From Levilactobacillus wangkuiensis (lineage in GTDB: Bacteria > Bacillota > Bacilli > Lactobacillales > Lactobacillaceae), in assembly GCF_016861605.1 (NCBI RefSeq), contig NZ_BOLM01000007.1:1-64000 (forward strand): a stretch of 64,000 nucleotides of DNA, written 5' to 3'. The position numbers and the translations under genes are program-made. Shown here piece by piece: positions 44,034 through 53,613 of this stretch. Each line of letters opens with the position of its first letter. Within the stretch, counting starts at the first letter, position 1. The notes under the pieces are model-generated. The model saw nothing but the letters and a program-made list of their open reading frames with translations, did not search any database and was not told where the DNA came from.

Positions 44034-46277
44034 TTAATGCGTCCGGTGCCACTGCCAAGCACTCGTGCCAACGCCTAACAGAACTAGCCCGACCATCAAA
44101 GCCAAGACCCCTTTACCTTCATTGGTCTGTGGCAAAATATGATTCTGTGACTCCGCCGTTGCTGGCGCACTGGAACTGATTGTTGGTGTTGAAGAGGCGT
44201 GGCTCGATGTTGTCACAACGGTTGTTCCCCGACTAATCGATGAACTGGAGCTGGAGACGCTGGACGAGGTTACCCGGTCAGCACTCCCACCACTACTCAT
44301 ACTATCGGAAGAACTGGAAACAGACGTCGATTCCGAACTGGTACTCTTAGCACTAGATGGCTCCGAACCCGGTTGTGACTGAGACGAGCTCGCGCTTGGT
44401 ACCGTGTAAGTATTCGACGAGACGCTGCTGGAACTCGAGCTCCCCGTGCTTGAATCACTTAATCCAGAACTACTCGTACTAGATGTAATCGATGTGTCCG
44501 ACTCTTGACTAGAGTCCGTCGCACTGGAAACGGTCGTCTCACTGCTTTGGCTAGAACCGCCCGACACGGAAGAACTTGCGCTACTGGTGCTCTCCGTCTC
44601 ACTCGTCACCGACGAATCCTGACTGGAGGCACTTGAACTGACGCTAGAGGTGTTCGAACTAACACTAGTACTTGAACTTGGACTACTGCTAGACTCCGTG
44701 GCAAAGACATCGTCCTGCTTAACATTGACCACGTTATCTCGCTGCTCAGTGCCACTAATGGTAAATGGCATTGGCGTGGTATTCGTCAGATAACCGGTTG
44801 GTGCCTGCTCTTCGATAAATTCGTAGTTTCCTGGGGCCAGGCCCGTCACCGTCAGCGTGCCGTCATCGCCGGTAGTGTACTCATCGGCGGAGACCGGTGC
44901 GCCAACCTCGTGATCCTGCCAACCACTGCCGTAGGCCAATGCATAAATCGCGCCGGCTAACTTGTCCTGCGAGCTTTTATCAAATTTGGTTAATTTAACC
45001 GTTCCCTGGCTATCCGCCTGGGTCACTGTCTGATGGGCATCCTTATTGGTCGCACTGATCACAAATGGGACCGGTGTGGTGTTTAACTGGTAACCACTTG
45101 GCGCCTGTGTTTCCACAAATTGATACGTGCCGGCGGCTAACCCGTAGTCGTTGATCACCCCATGGGAATCGGTGGTCATCTTCGTTTGCAAGTCTTCGTA
45201 CATCCCCGTCGCTGGATTCAACTTTTGCAGGGTATATTCGGCGCCGCTCAGGACCGTAGCTTGATCAGCGGCCGTCTTGGTCAGCGTGACACTGCCAATG
45301 TAGTCGCCACCAATCGTGGCACTCCCGCCCCATTGCACATTCTTGTGGGAATCGGCCGTCATCGTCGGATTGTCTGGATTCGACCCAGAACCCGAACCGG
45401 TGCCGGCACTGCCCGATTCACCATCGGCCGCTGACAGATCAACGTTGTTGCTGAGGTAACCACTCGTTTGCCCGGTAAAGGCCGTCGTGTCCACCTTGGC
45501 ATAGTAGGACAGCGAGATTTTCCCAGTCACATTCGTAAAGGTCATGGTCAGCTTCGAGCCGTCACTCACAACGGTCGGGGTGACCTTGTCGCCGGTCGTT
45601 TCGTTCGTCGCTGACACGGAACCAGCCACATAAGTCTGGTAGGCCCCCAACGTATCCGTCAGCTTGACGGTCCCCATGTTCTTAGCCGTCGGATTAAACA
45701 CGATTTGCCAAACGGCTTGCTTGGGAATACCAGCGTCGTTGTAATCACTCTTTTGAATCCAGCCGTTCTTTGCCACGACATAATCGTTACCACCACCCGT
45801 GGCTGTTCCGCTAGTCCCCGTGACATTAAAGGTTAGCGTTCCTTGGTGATAGGTGTTGGCATTGGCCAAAGCGTTGTTAAACGTAATCGTTGCCGTGTGC
45901 CCATCGTCAGCGGGAAGTAAAAAGTCCCCGACCTTGGTCGCCGTTTGATCCCCAGTTGTCACGTCAAATTTAACGTAGCCATGGCTGGCAGAATCAGGCA
46001 ACGTGACCGTCGCCGTATCGCCATCACTAATCGCCGTATTGTCGGCGACCTTCCACGTATACGACAACCGGTAATTTTGTCCCGACTTGAGCGGCGCGGT
46101 CGGATCGGTCACCGGTGTATACGTGTTATCCCCGGTCTCTTCTTCCACCTTGCTGGGCGCACTCAGTCCCTGAACATTGTTATCAATGCTGCTGGCCTGA
46201 GCGCTACTCTGAAATCCTAGTAAAATCAGTAGCGTCACCATCAAGCTGAATCCAATTAATCCAATACGCTTACCCAC
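44034..46277 (-). CDS. LPXTG cell-wall adhesin with SpaA-type domains (adhesin 2)
   Basis: 747 residues, a paralogue of adhesin 1 with the same plan: signal peptide 1-29 (GKRIGLIGFSLMVTLLILLG..., SAQA cut), collagen-binding-like region with TDTLGAYQTYVAGS near 205-220, two SpaA domains (about 325-415 and 420-525), a Ser-rich stalk (about 530-705) and LPQTNEGK followed by a membrane helix and WQWHRTH. It starts with GTG, with GAGGTG six bases upstream; a nearby ATG is out of frame. Own promoter (TATACT at 46323-46318) and terminator. Confidence 0.9.
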   Translation of the reverse strand: MGKRIGLIGFSLMVTLLILLGFQSSAQASSIDNNVQGLSAPSKVEEETGDNTYTPVTDPTAPLKSGQNYRLSYTWKVADNTAISDGDTATVTLPDSASHGYVKFDVTTGDQTATKVGDFLLPADDGHTATITFNNALANANTYHQGTLTFNVTGTSGTATGGGNDYVVAKNGWIQKSDYNDAGIPKQAVWQIVFNPTAKNMGTVKLTDTLGAYQTYVAGSVSATNETTGDKVTPTVVSDGSKLTMTFTNVTGKISLSYYAKVDTTAFTGQTSGYLSNNVDLSAADGESGSAGTGSGSGSNPDNPTMTADSHKNVQWGGSATIGGDYIGSVTLTKTAADQATVLSGAEYTLQKLNPATGMYEDLQTKMTTDSHGVINDYGLAAGTYQFVETQAPSGYQLNTTPVPFVISATNKDAHQTVTQADSQGTVKLTKFDKSSQDKLAGAIYALAYGSGWQDHEVGAPVSADEYTTGDDGTLTVTGLAPGNYEFIEEQAPTGYLTNTTPMPFTISGTEQRDNVVNVKQDDVFATESSSSPSSSTSVSSNTSSVSSSASSQDSSVTSETESTSSASSSVSGGSSQSSETTVSSATDSSQESDTSITSSTSSSGLSDSSTGSSSSSSVSSNTYTVPSASSSQSQPGSEPSSAKSTSSESTSVSSSSDSMSSGGSADRVTSSSVSSSSSSISRGTTVVTTSSHASSTPTISSSAPATAESQNHILPQTNEGKGVLALMVGLVLLGVGTSAWQWHRTH

Positions 46278-46381
46278 ATTTCACACCTCGTTCAATTTGT
46301 TACTTCATTGGGTCTAGTATACCGCAAAGGCGGCAATAGATTAAGGGCATATTCATATACACCTGAAACTAACAGCTAAAT

Positions 46382-46434
46382 AAAAGGCGCCAACTCACCC
46401 GTTTAGCTCACGGAGAGTTGACGCAATTTTTTAA
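46382..46434 (-). terminator. Terminator after the HicB-like gene
   Basis: GCGTCAACTC pairs with GAGTTGGCGC around about 18 bases, then CTTTTATTT on the minus strand. Confidence 0.7.
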
Positions 46435-46458
46435 ATAAATTGTCTAACCAGGCACCAA

Positions 46459-46761
46459 TTAAGATGCCTGATTTGTCGGTGTGTGACTATCCTTAGCGAC
46501 TGTGCTCAAATCAACCGCCGTCAATTGGACCTGGTCGTGCGGATAAGCTGCCTGGACCTGTTCAAGCGATGATGCAGTAGGCAGGTCCTGCACATCATAG
46601 AGCATGAGTCCTAGAACTTCTTGCGCATTTAGCATGGCCTTGCCCAACGTCGCCGCTTGGCTAATCGCACTAGGCACGTCTGGAAAAATAACCGTCATTG
46701 TATCTGTTTCTGTATCGTGAATAAAAACTGTTGGATAGACCACAATTCTGGTTTTAGTCAT
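46459..46761 (-). CDS. HicB-like (UPF0150-type) protein without a HicA partner
   Basis: 100 residues. Residues 5-50 (VVYPTVFIHDTETDTMTVIFPDVPSAISQAATLGKAML, in parts) match the HicB antitoxin fold of two strands, a P-D/G turn and the helix with EALxxAxE-like spacing. No HicA-like toxin gene is adjacent: the next genes are recN and adhesin 2. The C-terminal half (TAVDLSTVAKDSHTPTNQAS) lacks a clear DNA-binding domain. Either an orphan antitoxin relic or an unrelated regulator of the same fold. Start ATG with AGGGGTGG upstream. Confidence 0.6.
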   Translation of the reverse strand: MTKTRIVVYPTVFIHDTETDTMTVIFPDVPSAISQAATLGKAMLNAQEVLGLMLYDVQDLPTASSLEQVQAAYPHDQVQLTAVDLSTVAKDSHTPTNQAS

Positions 46762-46806
46762 TTTTACCACCCCTCAGTCCTACCAACACTAGTCGTAACG
46801 CAAAAC

Positions 46807-48519
46807 CTACGCCTTCTTTGGCCGTTTCGCCTTCACTTCATCAGCCAAGCCTAATAACTCGTTGGCGTGCTCCATCGCTAGCTTGGTGACCTGAGTTCCG
46901 GCAGACATCCGCGCAATTTCGCTGATTCGGTCGTGTTCACTCAACCGCGTCAATTGCGTTTCGGTCCGGTTACCCTTAATTTCCTTAGCAATAAAGTAAT
47001 GGTGATCCGCCATGGCTGCCACTTGCGGCAAATGCGTGATACATAAGACCTGAGAGGCCTGGGCAATGCCACTAATCTTCTCGGCAATCGCTTGGGCCAC
47101 CCGACCACTGACCCCGGTATCCACTTCATCGAAGATAATCGAGGTAATCCCCTGTGACTCGGAGAAAATCGTCTTCAAGGCCAGCATGATTCGTGAGAGT
47201 TCCCCACCGGAAGCAATTTTGGCCAATGGCCGCATGGCTTCGCCGGGATTGGTCCGCAAATAAAACTCCACGTGATCCAGTCCGGTGCTGAGAATCGGTT
47301 GGGTCTTGGACCGCGTAAAGTGCACAGCAAAGACCGTCTTATCCATGTATAGGTCAGCCAGTTCACCATGAATGGCCGTTTCCAGCTTATCGGCAGACTG
47401 TTTGCGGGCCTTACTGAGCTGTTCTCCCAGCTTCAATAGTGTCGTCCGTTGGGTCGCAACCTGTGACTCGAGGTCGTCAGCCGTCTCATCGGTAGCCTGC
47501 ATTTGCTTAAGTTCCGCCGCAATCTTATCAAAGTATTTCAGAACTTGGGCTTCGGAATCGCCGTACTTACGCTTCAACTGGTTGATGACGTCTAACCGCC
47601 GTTCAATCTCGTCGAGCCGACCTTCGTCCCACTCCAGCAAATCCAATTGAGAAGAGACATCCCCGACCGCATCACTTAAGGCGTAGTAGGCCGTCTCCAG
47701 GCTACTAGCAATCTGCTTAAAGGCCGGATCAAAATCAGCGATACCCTGCATGGCTTGCATGGCGCCACTGATTTGGTCATTGGCCCCGGGAGCCGTATCC
47801 TCACCGGTTAAGGTAATTTGCACCAACTGTAAGGCGTCGTTGATTTTCTGGAAATTATCCAGTCGTTCCCGTTCAGCAACCAAGCTTTCTTCCTCACCGG
47901 GTTGGAGCTGGGCCGATTCGATTTCGTTGACCTGAAACTTCAGCATATCTAAATGCTGGGCCCACTCTTTTTCGTTGGCCCGTTTATTTTCTAAGGTTGC
48001 CTGTAATTGGGTATATTGCTGATACACGGCCTGGTAGCGCTGCCGCAATTTTGCGACCGAGCTGCCAGCGAACTCATCGAGCATCCCCAGATGTTTTTCT
48101 GGCTGCATGAGTTCCTGGTGTTCGTTTTGCCCATGAATATCAACGGCCGTTTCGCCAATGCGCTTCAACGTGTTGGTATTCACCAGCATGCCATTGACTC
48201 GACAGGTGTTGCGGCCATTTTGATGAATTTCACGCTGGAGAATCACGCTTCCATCATCATGGTCGATACCCAACTCGTCTAGAACTTGATAAGTCGTGCC
48301 GCCGGTGGGAAAAATAAAACTCCCTTGAATAATGGCTTTGTCCGTTCCGGTACGCACAAAATTGGCCGATCCACGACCCCCAGCCAATAGACCGACCGCA
48401 TCAATAATAATTGATTTCCCGGCCCCGGTTTCCCCGGTCAGCACGGTCATCCCATTCTTAAAGGCGACGTTCAGTCGGTCGATAATGGCAAAGTTTTTAA
48501 TTGACAGCTCTTGTAACAC
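46807..48519 (-). CDS. recN: DNA repair protein RecN
   Basis: 570 residues. An SMC-like ATPase for double-strand-break repair: Walker A LTGETGAGKSIIIDAV near 28-43, central coiled coils about 150-380, signature ASGGELSRIMLALK near 433-446 and Walker B SIIFDEVDTGVSG near 460-472. The start is the GTG at LQELSIKNFAII, with AGGGGGT upstream; the longer frame to 48546 lies inside the argR terminator. Follows argR as in B. subtilis (ahrC-recN). Confidence 0.95.
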   Translation of the reverse strand: MLQELSIKNFAIIDRLNVAFKNGMTVLTGETGAGKSIIIDAVGLLAGGRGSANFVRTGTDKAIIQGSFIFPTGGTTYQVLDELGIDHDDGSVILQREIHQNGRNTCRVNGMLVNTNTLKRIGETAVDIHGQNEHQELMQPEKHLGMLDEFAGSSVAKLRQRYQAVYQQYTQLQATLENKRANEKEWAQHLDMLKFQVNEIESAQLQPGEEESLVAERERLDNFQKINDALQLVQITLTGEDTAPGANDQISGAMQAMQGIADFDPAFKQIASSLETAYYALSDAVGDVSSQLDLLEWDEGRLDEIERRLDVINQLKRKYGDSEAQVLKYFDKIAAELKQMQATDETADDLESQVATQRTTLLKLGEQLSKARKQSADKLETAIHGELADLYMDKTVFAVHFTRSKTQPILSTGLDHVEFYLRTNPGEAMRPLAKIASGGELSRIMLALKTIFSESQGITSIIFDEVDTGVSGRVAQAIAEKISGIAQASQVLCITHLPQVAAMADHHYFIAKEIKGNRTETQLTRLSEHDRISEIARMSAGTQVTKLAMEHANELLGLADEVKAKRPKKA

Positions 48520-48530
48520 GTTGTGACCCC

Positions 48531-48584
48531 CTAAATAAAAGACCACCGCTGTTCATCAGCTCTTGCTGGTCGTCAGTCGTGGTC
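48531..48584 (-). terminator. Terminator after argR
   Basis: GACCAC pairs with GTGGTC around a structured 32-base loop and is followed by TTTTATTT on the minus strand, nine bases after the argR stop. Confidence 0.55.
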
Positions 48585-48593
48585 CGGTCGTTT

Positions 48594-49049
48594 CTAATCC
48601 GCAATCATGCGGTCAATCGTCTTTTCTAATTGTAAGGCACCCTGATGGGAAACACAAACGGTCAAGACGGAACTATCATCGCCTACCGTCCCAAAAATAA
48701 AGTCATAACGCATTTGATCCAGTAATGAGGCCACTACTGGACCGTTGCCTGGTAGAACCTTCAAAATGGTGAATTGGTCCTGAACCGCAAAAGATATGTA
48801 GGCGTTTTGTAACGTCCGCTGTAACTTTTTCTGCGTATCAATTTTCTTTTGGACGGGTAGACTGTAGCGGTAGCCACCAGACTCAGCTGGCAGCTTAACC
48901 AGCTGCATCTCCTTGATATCCCGTGAAATGGTCGCTTGCGTCACGTGAATCCCGTCCTCATCTAATAGCCGGACGAAATCCTCCTGCCGTTCAATTTCTC
49001 GTGATGTCAGTAATCGTTTGAGTAATTGCTGGCGTTCCTGCTTCTTCAT
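48594..49049 (-). CDS. argR: Arginine repressor ArgR
   Basis: 151 residues. Winged helix 1-70 (MKKQERQQLLKRLLTSREIERQEDFVRLL, in parts, then VTQATISRDIKEMQLVKLP, the recognition helix) and the C-terminal arginine-binding oligomer domain (about 80-150) with the GTVGDDSSVLTV motif. It regulates arginine metabolism. Next to recN and tlyA, the common Firmicutes order. TTATGCATTTTTATCACAT just upstream resembles an ARG box, possibly autoregulation. Confidence 0.94.
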   Translation of the reverse strand: MKKQERQQLLKRLLTSREIERQEDFVRLLDEDGIHVTQATISRDIKEMQLVKLPAESGGYRYSLPVQKKIDTQKKLQRTLQNAYISFAVQDQFTILKVLPGNGPVVASLLDQMRYDFIFGTVGDDSSVLTVCVSHQGALQLEKTIDRMIAD

Positions 49050-49067
49050 ACCTAGCCCCCCTTATGT

Positions 49068-49086
49068 GATAAAAATGCATAATCTT
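49068..49086 (-). promoter_or_regulatory. Possible ARG box before argR
   Basis: The minus-strand TATGCATTTTTATCACAT partly matches the TGAATWWWWATTCA consensus (left half good, right half poor). Low confidence. Confidence 0.25.
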
Positions 49087-49141
49087 ATCATATACCAGAC
49101 CTAAGTATTTGGAAAGTAAATTCTCATAAATTTCTCATAAT

Positions 49142-49957
49142 CTATTGTTGTAGGCTCTTATAAGCAGCATCAATCGTTTGTTCAACCGATACATTACTTG
49201 CACAGACTGCATTTTTATCAACTGACTGTAAGTGAACCAGGAATTCAATATTCCCTTCGCCACCCCGAATCGGTGAAAAATCTAAACCTAATACGCTATA
49301 TCCCGTGGCAACTGCAAAATCAATAATCATTTGCACCACGCGGGTATGGACGGCGCGGTCACGAACGATTCCATGACTACCGACATCGTCGCGGTTCGCT
49401 TCAAATTGGGGCTTGATCAGTGCAACCACGTCACCATCTGTCGCCAGGATGCCCTTCAATGGCGGCAAAATCATCTTCAAGGAGATGAAGGAGACATCGA
49501 TGGAGGCAAAGGTGGGTTGGCCTTTGGTGAAGTCACTTAACTTACTGTAGCGAAAATTGGTGTGCTCCATCACAATGACCCGTGGATCTTGCCGGAGCTT
49601 CCAGACCAGCTGGTTGCTTCCAACGTCCAGCGCATAGCTTAACTGCGCACCGTTTTGGAGCATGACATCTGTGAACCCACCCGTCGAGGAGCCAATATCC
49701 AGGACGACACGGTCGGTCACGTCGATATCAAAACTAGTTAACGCCTTAGCCAACTTGAAACCGCCCCGTGACACGTATGGCAAGGGATGGCCCTTCAAAT
49801 GAAGTTCGGTGTCTGCTGGAATCATGGATCCCGGCTTATCCAACCGTTCCTCATTTTTTCCTAAGATTTCCCCAGCCATGACGGCACGCTTGGCGTCATC
49901 TAAAGATGTATAAAGTCCCTGTTCAACTAATAAGTCGGCAACTCGTTTCTTTTTCAT
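49142..49957 (-). CDS. TlyA-family rRNA methyltransferase
   Basis: 271 residues. An N-terminal S4 RNA-binding domain (KKRVADLLVEQGLYTSLDDAKRAVMAGEI, in parts, 2-60) and an FtsJ-like methyltransferase with VLDIGSSTGGFTDVML near 84-99. TlyA enzymes make 2'-O-methylcytidines in rRNA. Four-base overlap (ATGA) with ispA. The dxs gene found between them in B. subtilis is absent, in keeping with the mevalonate route of lactobacilli. Confidence 0.92.
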   Translation of the reverse strand: MKKKRVADLLVEQGLYTSLDDAKRAVMAGEILGKNEERLDKPGSMIPADTELHLKGHPLPYVSRGGFKLAKALTSFDIDVTDRVVLDIGSSTGGFTDVMLQNGAQLSYALDVGSNQLVWKLRQDPRVIVMEHTNFRYSKLSDFTKGQPTFASIDVSFISLKMILPPLKGILATDGDVVALIKPQFEANRDDVGSHGIVRDRAVHTRVVQMIIDFAVATGYSVLGLDFSPIRGGEGNIEFLVHLQSVDKNAVCASNVSVEQTIDAAYKSLQQ

Positions 49958-50859
49958 GCATTCACCCGTTTCGTATCAAAGTAACTAAAGAAAGCCGCGA
50001 GGAGCGTTGTATCTACACTAGCTGGCACCTTGGCCAAGGCCGCCTGACCGCTTTGAATCGTGGCAATCAGCGCCTGATTAGCGCCCGCCAGGCCCAGTTT
50101 ACCTGGATAGGTATTCTTGGCCTCTCCGGCATCCTTTTGCGTGGCCTTGCCCAATTCTGCAGGCGTGCTGACCACGTCTAAGATATCATCGTAGATCTGA
50201 AAGGCCAGCCCAAAGGCGTCAGCAAATTCCAGATACGGTGCCCACTGCGCTTCTGGTGCTTCACTCAGAATCAATCCCGCCTGAACGGCATAGTGGAGCA
50301 GTGCCCCGGTCTTTTCCCGGTGCAAGACGCGCAACTTAGCCATCGGCAGGTCCACGTGCTCATTCTGCACGTCCTTGGCCTGTCCGGCAACCATACCGTG
50401 TGGTCCCGCCGCAACAGCGAGGGCCTGGGTCAGCGCCACCTGGGTCGCTGCGGGTAAGTCCGTCGCCGTCAGCCATTGAAAGGCCAACGTCAGCAGGCCA
50501 TCACCGGCTAACGTCGCCATACCGGCACCAAACTTCATGTGATTGGTGGGTTCTCCCCGCCGCAAGGCATCGTTATCCATTGCCGGCAAATCATCATGAA
50601 TCAACGAATAGGTGTGGAGTAGTTCCAACGCCATGACGGGTCGCCAATCACGCTGGTCGTCAAAGGACCGCCCCAGCGTCTGGAGAGTCGCCACCGTTAA
50701 TAGTGGCCGCAAACGCTTGCCCCCGGCTAAAACGGAGTAACTCATGGCTTCAGCCAAGCGAGCATCCCCACTATCCGTGGCAATAGCTGCCTTTAACGGC
50801 GCATTTAAGCGCGGTACCCAGGTCGTTTCAAACTGCTGGAGCTGGTCATCAATCGGCAT
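49954..50859 (-). CDS. ispA: Farnesyl diphosphate synthase (short-chain prenyltransferase)
   Basis: 301 residues. The first Asp-rich motif is DDLPAMDND in [20 protein letters not shown] near 80-99; the second is QIYDDILD near 219. It condenses isoprenoid diphosphates to farnesyl diphosphate for undecaprenyl and menaquinone-type lipids. Start [10 protein letters not shown], with AAGGGGG upstream; it overlaps xseB by 11 bases. Confidence 0.95.
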   Translation of the reverse strand: MPIDDQLQQFETTWVPRLNAPLKAAIATDSGDARLAEAMSYSVLAGGKRLRPLLTVATLQTLGRSFDDQRDWRPVMALELLHTYSLIHDDLPAMDNDALRRGEPTNHMKFGAGMATLAGDGLLTLAFQWLTATDLPAATQVALTQALAVAAGPHGMVAGQAKDVQNEHVDLPMAKLRVLHREKTGALLHYAVQAGLILSEAPEAQWAPYLEFADAFGLAFQIYDDILDVVSTPAELGKATQKDAGEAKNTYPGKLGLAGANQALIATIQSGQAALAKVPASVDTTLLAAFFSYFDTKRVNA

Positions 50860-51097
50860 CACCGTTGCCCCCTTGTGGCGTTTCAAAGGCGACTTCCTGA
50901 TCGGAATCATTCATCATGGTCGTCAACGTCTTTTCAGCGTCCTGGAGGGTCGATTGCAGACTCTTGCTCAGCGCGACACCCTTTTGAAATTGGTCCAGGG
51001 CTTGTTCCAACGGAATGTCTCCCTGTTCCAGTTGGGAAACGATGGTTTCTAAGGTCGTTAAATTCTCTTCAAATGTTGGTTGCTTTTCATCACTCAT
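50849..51097 (-). CDS. xseB: Exonuclease VII small subunit
   Basis: 82 residues. The family core [20 protein letters not shown] at 9-28 and [18 protein letters not shown] are clear. It joins XseA in the single-strand exonuclease VII. The start MSDEKQPTF overlaps the xseA stop by eight bases; the longer reading to 51154 lies inside xseA. Confidence 0.95.
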   Translation of the reverse strand: MSDEKQPTFEENLTTLETIVSQLEQGDIPLEQALDQFQKGVALSKSLQSTLQDAEKTLTTMMNDSDQEVAFETPQGGNGDAD

Positions 51098-52442
51098 GTT
51101 TGTCCTCCGATGTTGGTGTAATCGTCTTAATATCGGCTTCAGCCGTGCCATCACTCAGATGGATCGTCGCTGGGGCGACTTTTAAGTCATTCACGCTACG
51201 AACCACGTGATCATTTTGGGTCACGTAGCTATAGCCCCGCCCCATAATCTTAAGTGGGCTTAAATAATCCAGTCCATTGATTAATTGGGCCACTTGTTTC
51301 TGTTGATTGGTTAAATACCGCTTGGCTTCCGTGTTCAAACGGGCCGACGTCTGGCTCACCAGGAGCTGGTCGCGATGAACCCGTTCCAGCGGCGACTGCC
51401 CGAGTAGGCCTTGTTGGGCCAACGCAAAGCGCTGCTGCCGTTGACGGACCTGCGTTTGCATGTTCCGCATCAGGGCCTGCTGCGCGCGGTCCAGGCGCTC
51501 TACGTAGGTCTCGTACAACCGCTGGGGCTGTCGGAACACGTAGGCCGTCATTAACTTATTCAGGCGTTCCTGTTGGAAGTTGATTCGGTTACTCATGGCA
51601 TTCAATAATCGCGTCCGTTGTTGGCTCAGTTTGAGCAATTCGTCACTCAAAACTGGAACGGCCAATTCGGCTGCCGCTGTGGGCGTTGCTGCCCGCACAT
51701 CGGCCACCAGGTCGGCAATCGTGGTATCCGTTTCATGTCCAACCGAAGAAATGATTGGCAATTCACTGGCTGCAATGGCCCGTGCCACAATTTCCTCGTT
51801 AAATGGCCACAGGTCTTCGATTGACCCACCACCCCGACCAATAATCAGGGTATCAAATGAGCCATTGGCGTTGGCCCGTTGAATCTGGCGAACGATGTCG
51901 GCCGCGGCCGCATCTCCCTGCACAACGGCCGGGAAAAGCACAATCTGTGCAATGGGAAAGCGCCGCCGGGTTGTGGTAATAATGTCTCGAATCACGGCCC
52001 CACTGGGACTGGTCACGACCGCGATTCGCTTAGGGAAGCGCGGTAATGGCCGTTTAGGCGCGGTAAATAAGCCCTCATCGGCCAGTTTTTGCTTCAACTG
52101 TTCATAGGCCTGATACAGCTGACCAACACCGTCTGGCTCCATACGTTCCACGTAAATTTGATAGTTTCCCGTGGGTTCGTACAGAGAAATGCGGCCCGTC
52201 ACCAGGACCTTCATCCCGGTTTCCGGGGTAAATTTCAGCTTCTCAAAGGCTGATTTGAACATAATGGCACTAATTTTCGCGTGATCGTCCTTTAAGCTAA
52301 AGTACTGGTGGGCGTGCGGCCGGAGCCGAAAGTTAGAGATTTCACCCGTCAGATACACCTTGCCTAAGTATGGATCGACGTCAAATTTTCGTTTTAAATA
52401 CTGGGTCAGCGCCGTGACCGTTAAATAATCAGTTTGTGCCAA
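51090..52442 (-). CDS. xseA: Exonuclease VII large subunit
   Basis: 450 residues. N-terminal OB fold ([20 protein letters not shown], 5-24; [20 protein letters not shown]), catalytic domain with [18 protein letters not shown] near 131-148 and [16 protein letters not shown] near 198-213, then C-terminal coiled coils. The start is uncertain: no ATG fits, and the TTG of LAQTDYLTV with GGAG eight bases upstream is the best, overlapping folD by 14 bases. Confidence 0.93.
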   Translation of the reverse strand: MAQTDYLTVTALTQYLKRKFDVDPYLGKVYLTGEISNFRLRPHAHQYFSLKDDHAKISAIMFKSAFEKLKFTPETGMKVLVTGRISLYEPTGNYQIYVERMEPDGVGQLYQAYEQLKQKLADEGLFTAPKRPLPRFPKRIAVVTSPSGAVIRDIITTTRRRFPIAQIVLFPAVVQGDAAAADIVRQIQRANANGSFDTLIIGRGGGSIEDLWPFNEEIVARAIAASELPIISSVGHETDTTIADLVADVRAATPTAAAELAVPVLSDELLKLSQQRTRLLNAMSNRINFQQERLNKLMTAYVFRQPQRLYETYVERLDRAQQALMRNMQTQVRQRQQRFALAQQGLLGQSPLERVHRDQLLVSQTSARLNTEAKRYLTNQQKQVAQLINGLDYLSPLKIMGRGYSYVTQNDHVVRSVNDLKVAPATIHLSDGTAEADIKTITPTSEDKHE

Positions 52443-53295
52443 GTTCCTCACTCCACTCGCAAAGGTCAACTGTCTGTTGCATTAGTGTGGCAATCGTCAT
52501 GGGACCCACGCCCCCCGGAACGGGCGTAATGGCACCGGCCCGCTTAACGACGCCGTCAAAGTCCACGTCTCCGGTCAATTTACCGTTTTCATCGCGATCC
52601 ATCCCCACGTCAATGACGATAGCACCCGGTTTCACGTCGGTTTCCTTGATCAAATGGGTCACCCCGGTCGCGACAACCAGCACGTCAGCCGTTCGCGTCA
52701 ATTCGCTAAGATTCTTGGTGTAGATGTGGGCGATGCTGACCGTCATATCGGCGTTCAACAGCATGGAAGCCATGGGCCGACCCACAATCATACTGCGACC
52801 AACGACGACCGCGTGTTTCCCCCGTAAATGAACCGGGAGTGAATTCAACATGGTCATAATTCCTCGTGGCGTGCAGGAAACGGGATGGTGTCCTGGCAAG
52901 TTGGCAAATAAGCGACCAACGTTTAAGGGATGGAACCCGTCCACGTCCTTCGCCGGATCAATCTGAGCGACCACGGTTTGTTCATCCAGGCCCTCTGGTA
53001 ACGGCGATTGCACCAAGATACCATGAATTGCTGGGTCCGCATTATACTCATTAACAACTTGTAAAAGTTCTGTTTGTGAAATGGTTGCGGGAAGCTGCCG
53101 AACCACGGAATTGATGCCAAGTTGGCCGGCCTTCTTGTGCTTGTTGCGCACGTAAATGGCACTGGCGGGGTCTTCGCCCACAATAATCACTGCCAGACCT
53201 GGAACGACACCGCGTTGCGCGAGCGTTGCCACCCGGTCCTTGGTTTGCGCATTGAGGTCTTTCGCCAGTTGTTTGCCGTCGATAATGGTCGTCAT
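52429..53295 (-). CDS. folD: Methylenetetrahydrofolate dehydrogenase/cyclohydrolase
   Basis: 288 residues. One-carbon metabolism enzyme. Signatures: YVRNKHKKAGQLGI near 48-61 (lysine active site), GILVQSPLPEG near 94-104, VVGRSMIVGRPMASMLL near 163-179 (NADP site), and PVPGGVGPMTIATLM near 257-271. GGGAGGA precedes the ATG. First gene of folD-xseA-xseB-ispA-tlyA. Confidence 0.97.
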   Translation of the reverse strand: MTTIIDGKQLAKDLNAQTKDRVATLAQRGVVPGLAVIIVGEDPASAIYVRNKHKKAGQLGINSVVRQLPATISQTELLQVVNEYNADPAIHGILVQSPLPEGLDEQTVVAQIDPAKDVDGFHPLNVGRLFANLPGHHPVSCTPRGIMTMLNSLPVHLRGKHAVVVGRSMIVGRPMASMLLNADMTVSIAHIYTKNLSELTRTADVLVVATGVTHLIKETDVKPGAIVIDVGMDRDENGKLTGDVDFDGVVKRAGAITPVPGGVGPMTIATLMQQTVDLCEWSEELGTN

Positions 53296-53568
53296 GAAGT
53301 TATTCCTCCCGTAAATTTCAAGTTACCTACCATTTTAGCATAGTTGACCTGAAAACGGGACTGCATCGCGGCGCAAAATGACCCGGCGACGAGCTGTTAA
53401 ACGAATTGATTGCTGAAGACTTAATTAGTCCGCACCCTACCAAATTTTTCGCGCGGCACCCCCGTGCGCAGTGCCCACTCATCGCCGCACGTCGACGGTG
53501 TTCGTTCGCGACACATGTTTGTCGGCCACTGACGTTTCCACCCGACGCACTGACCCCATTCGGCGCAA
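53296..53568. other. Gap between nusB terminator and folD
   Basis: TGCTAAAAT on the minus strand (hexamer 53337-53332) is a plausible extended -10 for folD. The remaining 230 bases are GC-rich with short inverted runs (GCGCGGCAC...GTGCGC near 53450-53470) but no gene, and do not match the E1-E13 repeats. Confidence 0.4.
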
Positions 53569-53604
53569 CAAAAAAGACCGACCGCTAAAAGTTAGCAGTC
53601 AGTC
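53569..53604 (-). terminator. Terminator after nusB
   Basis: GACTGACTGCTA pairs with TAGCGGTCGGTC (G-T pairs) around 5 bases, followed by TTTTTTG on the minus strand. Confidence 0.88.
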
Positions 53605-53613
53605 GATTTGTGA

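Noticed and set aside
46266-46279. ATG two bases upstream of the adhesin 2 GTG as its start
   Set aside because: It is in a different reading frame; the GTG has the correct spacing from GAGGTG and gives a proper signal peptide.
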